From positions 2,049,137 to 2,113,136 of the forward strand of contig NZ_OZ007001.1 of the NCBI RefSeq assembly GCF_963931295.1: a stretch of DNA of 64,000 nt. The letters are read 5' to 3'. The notes beneath the pieces are model-generated. The model ran no database searches. It was not told the origin of the DNA and worked only from the letters and a program-made list of their open reading frames with translations. The first letter of the stretch is position 1. Each line of letters opens with the position of its first letter. Origin of the DNA: an uncultured Mailhella sp. GTDB taxonomy: Bacteria > Desulfobacterota > Desulfovibrionia > Desulfovibrionales > Desulfovibrionaceae. Below are positions 62,950 to 64,000 of the stretch, in pieces. Position numbers and translations under genes: made by a program.

Positions 62950-64000
62950 ATGGACCCCAGACTTCGTTTGTTCGGCTCCCTGGCCCTCATCGGAGCGTCG
63001 CGGCGCCTGCCGTCGTTTCCCGAGAGCGAGTTTCCCGCAGGCTCGCTGATCCGGGAACTTGCCGACGCCTCGGACTCCTCGCCGGAAGCTCTTTCCCGCG
63101 TGCTGCTCTGCGGCGCGGGAGCGCTCTTTGTGTGCAGTCTGGCGGGGCATCGCCCCGCATCCGTGGAAAGCGCGCCGGAGACGCCCCGGCCGTGCCCGGA
63201 GGAAACGCGCGCATCTCTGCCGGAAGGCGTTCCGGTGACGGACGTGATGGGAGAAATTTTTCGGAACGGGCCGCTGCGGCTGCAGTGGGAGGCGCTTGCG
63301 CATCTTGAGAAGAAAAACATGGTGCTGCCTCATTCGCTGCTCGTGCCTGCGCTGGTCATGGGGCGCGGCGCGCCTGCGCTGCGTCCGCTGCTTGCGCGCA
63401 CGGCGGGCGAGCGCGGATTGTGGCTTGCCTCGCTGAATCCCGACTGGCGCATGTTCGCCGCCTCATCCGACGGAGAGCCGGATCAGGACGCCTGGGAACA
63501 CGGCCGTCCCATGCAGCGGCAGGCCTTTTTTCTTGCCGCGCGCACGAAGGATCCCGCGCAGGCGAGGGCGCTCTTTGAAAAGGACATGGCTTCCATGGAC
63601 GCTTCGGAGCGCGCCGCGCTGCTGGGGCTTTTTTCGCACGGCCTGTCCGGCGGGGACGAAGAGCTGCTGGAGCGCCTGCTCAAAAAGGACCGCAGCCGCG
63701 AGGTGAAGAAAACGGCGGCCCTTCTGCTTTCCCGCCTGCCGAAGAGCGCGTATCTCTCGCGCATGGGCGAACGCCTTTCCGTCTGCATGGAAGGCTTGCT
63801 GTCCGCGCCGAAGCCGTCGGCGCTCACCGGTCTTTTCCGCGCGGCGGCGGCCGCCGTGGGCATGGCGGACAAGGCAGACTTTATTGCGCCGCCCGAGAGC
63901 TACGACAAGAGCTGGGCGGAGGATCTCATCACGGAAAAGCCGCCGATTCCGCAGCTCGGGCCGCGCGCCGGATGGCTGTATCAGATGGCCTGCGTCATGC
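62950..64000 (+). CDS. DUF5691-like protein, partial (cut by window end)
   Basis: The first 350 residues of a cytoplasmic protein with no membrane segment; the frame is open at the window edge. It is leucine/alanine-rich and helical with HEAT-like repeats (ARALFEKDMASMDASERAAL and SREVKKTAALLLSRLP). Pairing with a SWIM protein 10 bp upstream matches the DUF5691 neighbourhood. The ATG follows GGAGG by 4 bp. Function is unknown. Confidence 0.7.
   Translation, partial: MDPRLRLFGSLALIGASRRLPSFPESEFPAGSLIRELADASDSSPEALSRVLLCGAGALFVCSLAGHRPASVESAPETPRPCPEETRASLPEGVPVTDVMGEIFRNGPLRLQWEALAHLEKKNMVLPHSLLVPALVMGRGAPALRPLLARTAGERGLWLASLNPDWRMFAASSDGEPDQDAWEHGRPMQRQAFFLAARTKDPAQARALFEKDMASMDASERAALLGLFSHGLSGGDEELLERLLKKDRSREVKKTAALLLSRLPKSAYLSRMGERLSVCMEGLLSAPKPSALTGLFRAAAAAVGMADKADFIAPPESYDKSWAEDLITEKPPIPQLGPRAGWLYQMACVM

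Overview
The window is a high-G+C chromosomal segment from a sulfite-respiring member of the Desulfovibrionaceae. The strongest marker is the dissimilatory sulfite reductase locus: dsrA, then a dsrB fused in frame to dsrD, then a cobyrinate/siroheme amidase. A fused DsrB-DsrD is known from Bilophila wadsworthia, so a Bilophila-like or Mailhella-like gut organism is the best guess (inference). The [FeFe] hydrogenase, NSS and TRAP/DASS-type transporters and polyphosphate genes fit that picture.

Layout. 1-2.1 kb: amino-acid ABC transporter (permease, binding protein, permease). 2.4-6.8 kb, minus strand: dsrA, dsrB-D, cbiA. 7.4-12.7 kb, plus strand: an HMGL-type lyase/synthase carrying a Cache-like sensor domain, L-serine dehydratase, a DsbA-like protein and ribF. 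12,965-13,058: tRNA-Ser(CGA), the integration site of a ~26-kb genomic island (13,040-39,081) bounded by ~150-bp direct repeats that start in the 3' end of the tRNA. 39.5-64 kb: ordinary chromosome with molbindin, an M16 protease, CGGC protein, CNNM transporter, a BASS-like transporter, nitrilase, NSS symporter, a DksA-like protein, a Pho-box-preceded Na/Pi-ppk-HD-ppx operon, nifU-nifS, [FeFe] hydrogenase with a truncated NuoF-like partner, and a SWIM/DUF5691 pair cut by the window end.

The island is layered. Its backbone carries a tyrosine integrase, two AlpA-like regulators, an iteron-like repeat, a DUF927 ATPase, an XRE regulator, a Ycf46-like AAA ATPase with DUF1257 and DUF2997 partners, a DUF3150-like gene interrupted by an in-frame UAG, a Cas4/RecB-like nuclease, an ERF annealing protein, ParB and a very AT-rich rolling-circle Rep. 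Inserted into this is an 11.3-kb composite-transposon-like block (18,990-30,329) between two nearly identical, directly repeated 832-bp IS5-family copies. Its cargo, all on the minus strand, is an anaerobic electron-transfer unit: a DASS anion transporter, three AprA/fumarate-reductase-like flavoproteins, two AprB-like ferredoxins, a degenerate GltD-like/ferredoxin protein and a Crp/Fnr regulator whose 3' end runs into a TRAP-transporter remnant. An autotransporter gene is truncated at the right IS edge.

The likely theme is a sulfite-respiring host that acquired an extra reductase/dehydrogenase module of unknown substrate on a mobile element. All functions are read from sequence motifs and remembered family knowledge; no database search was possible.
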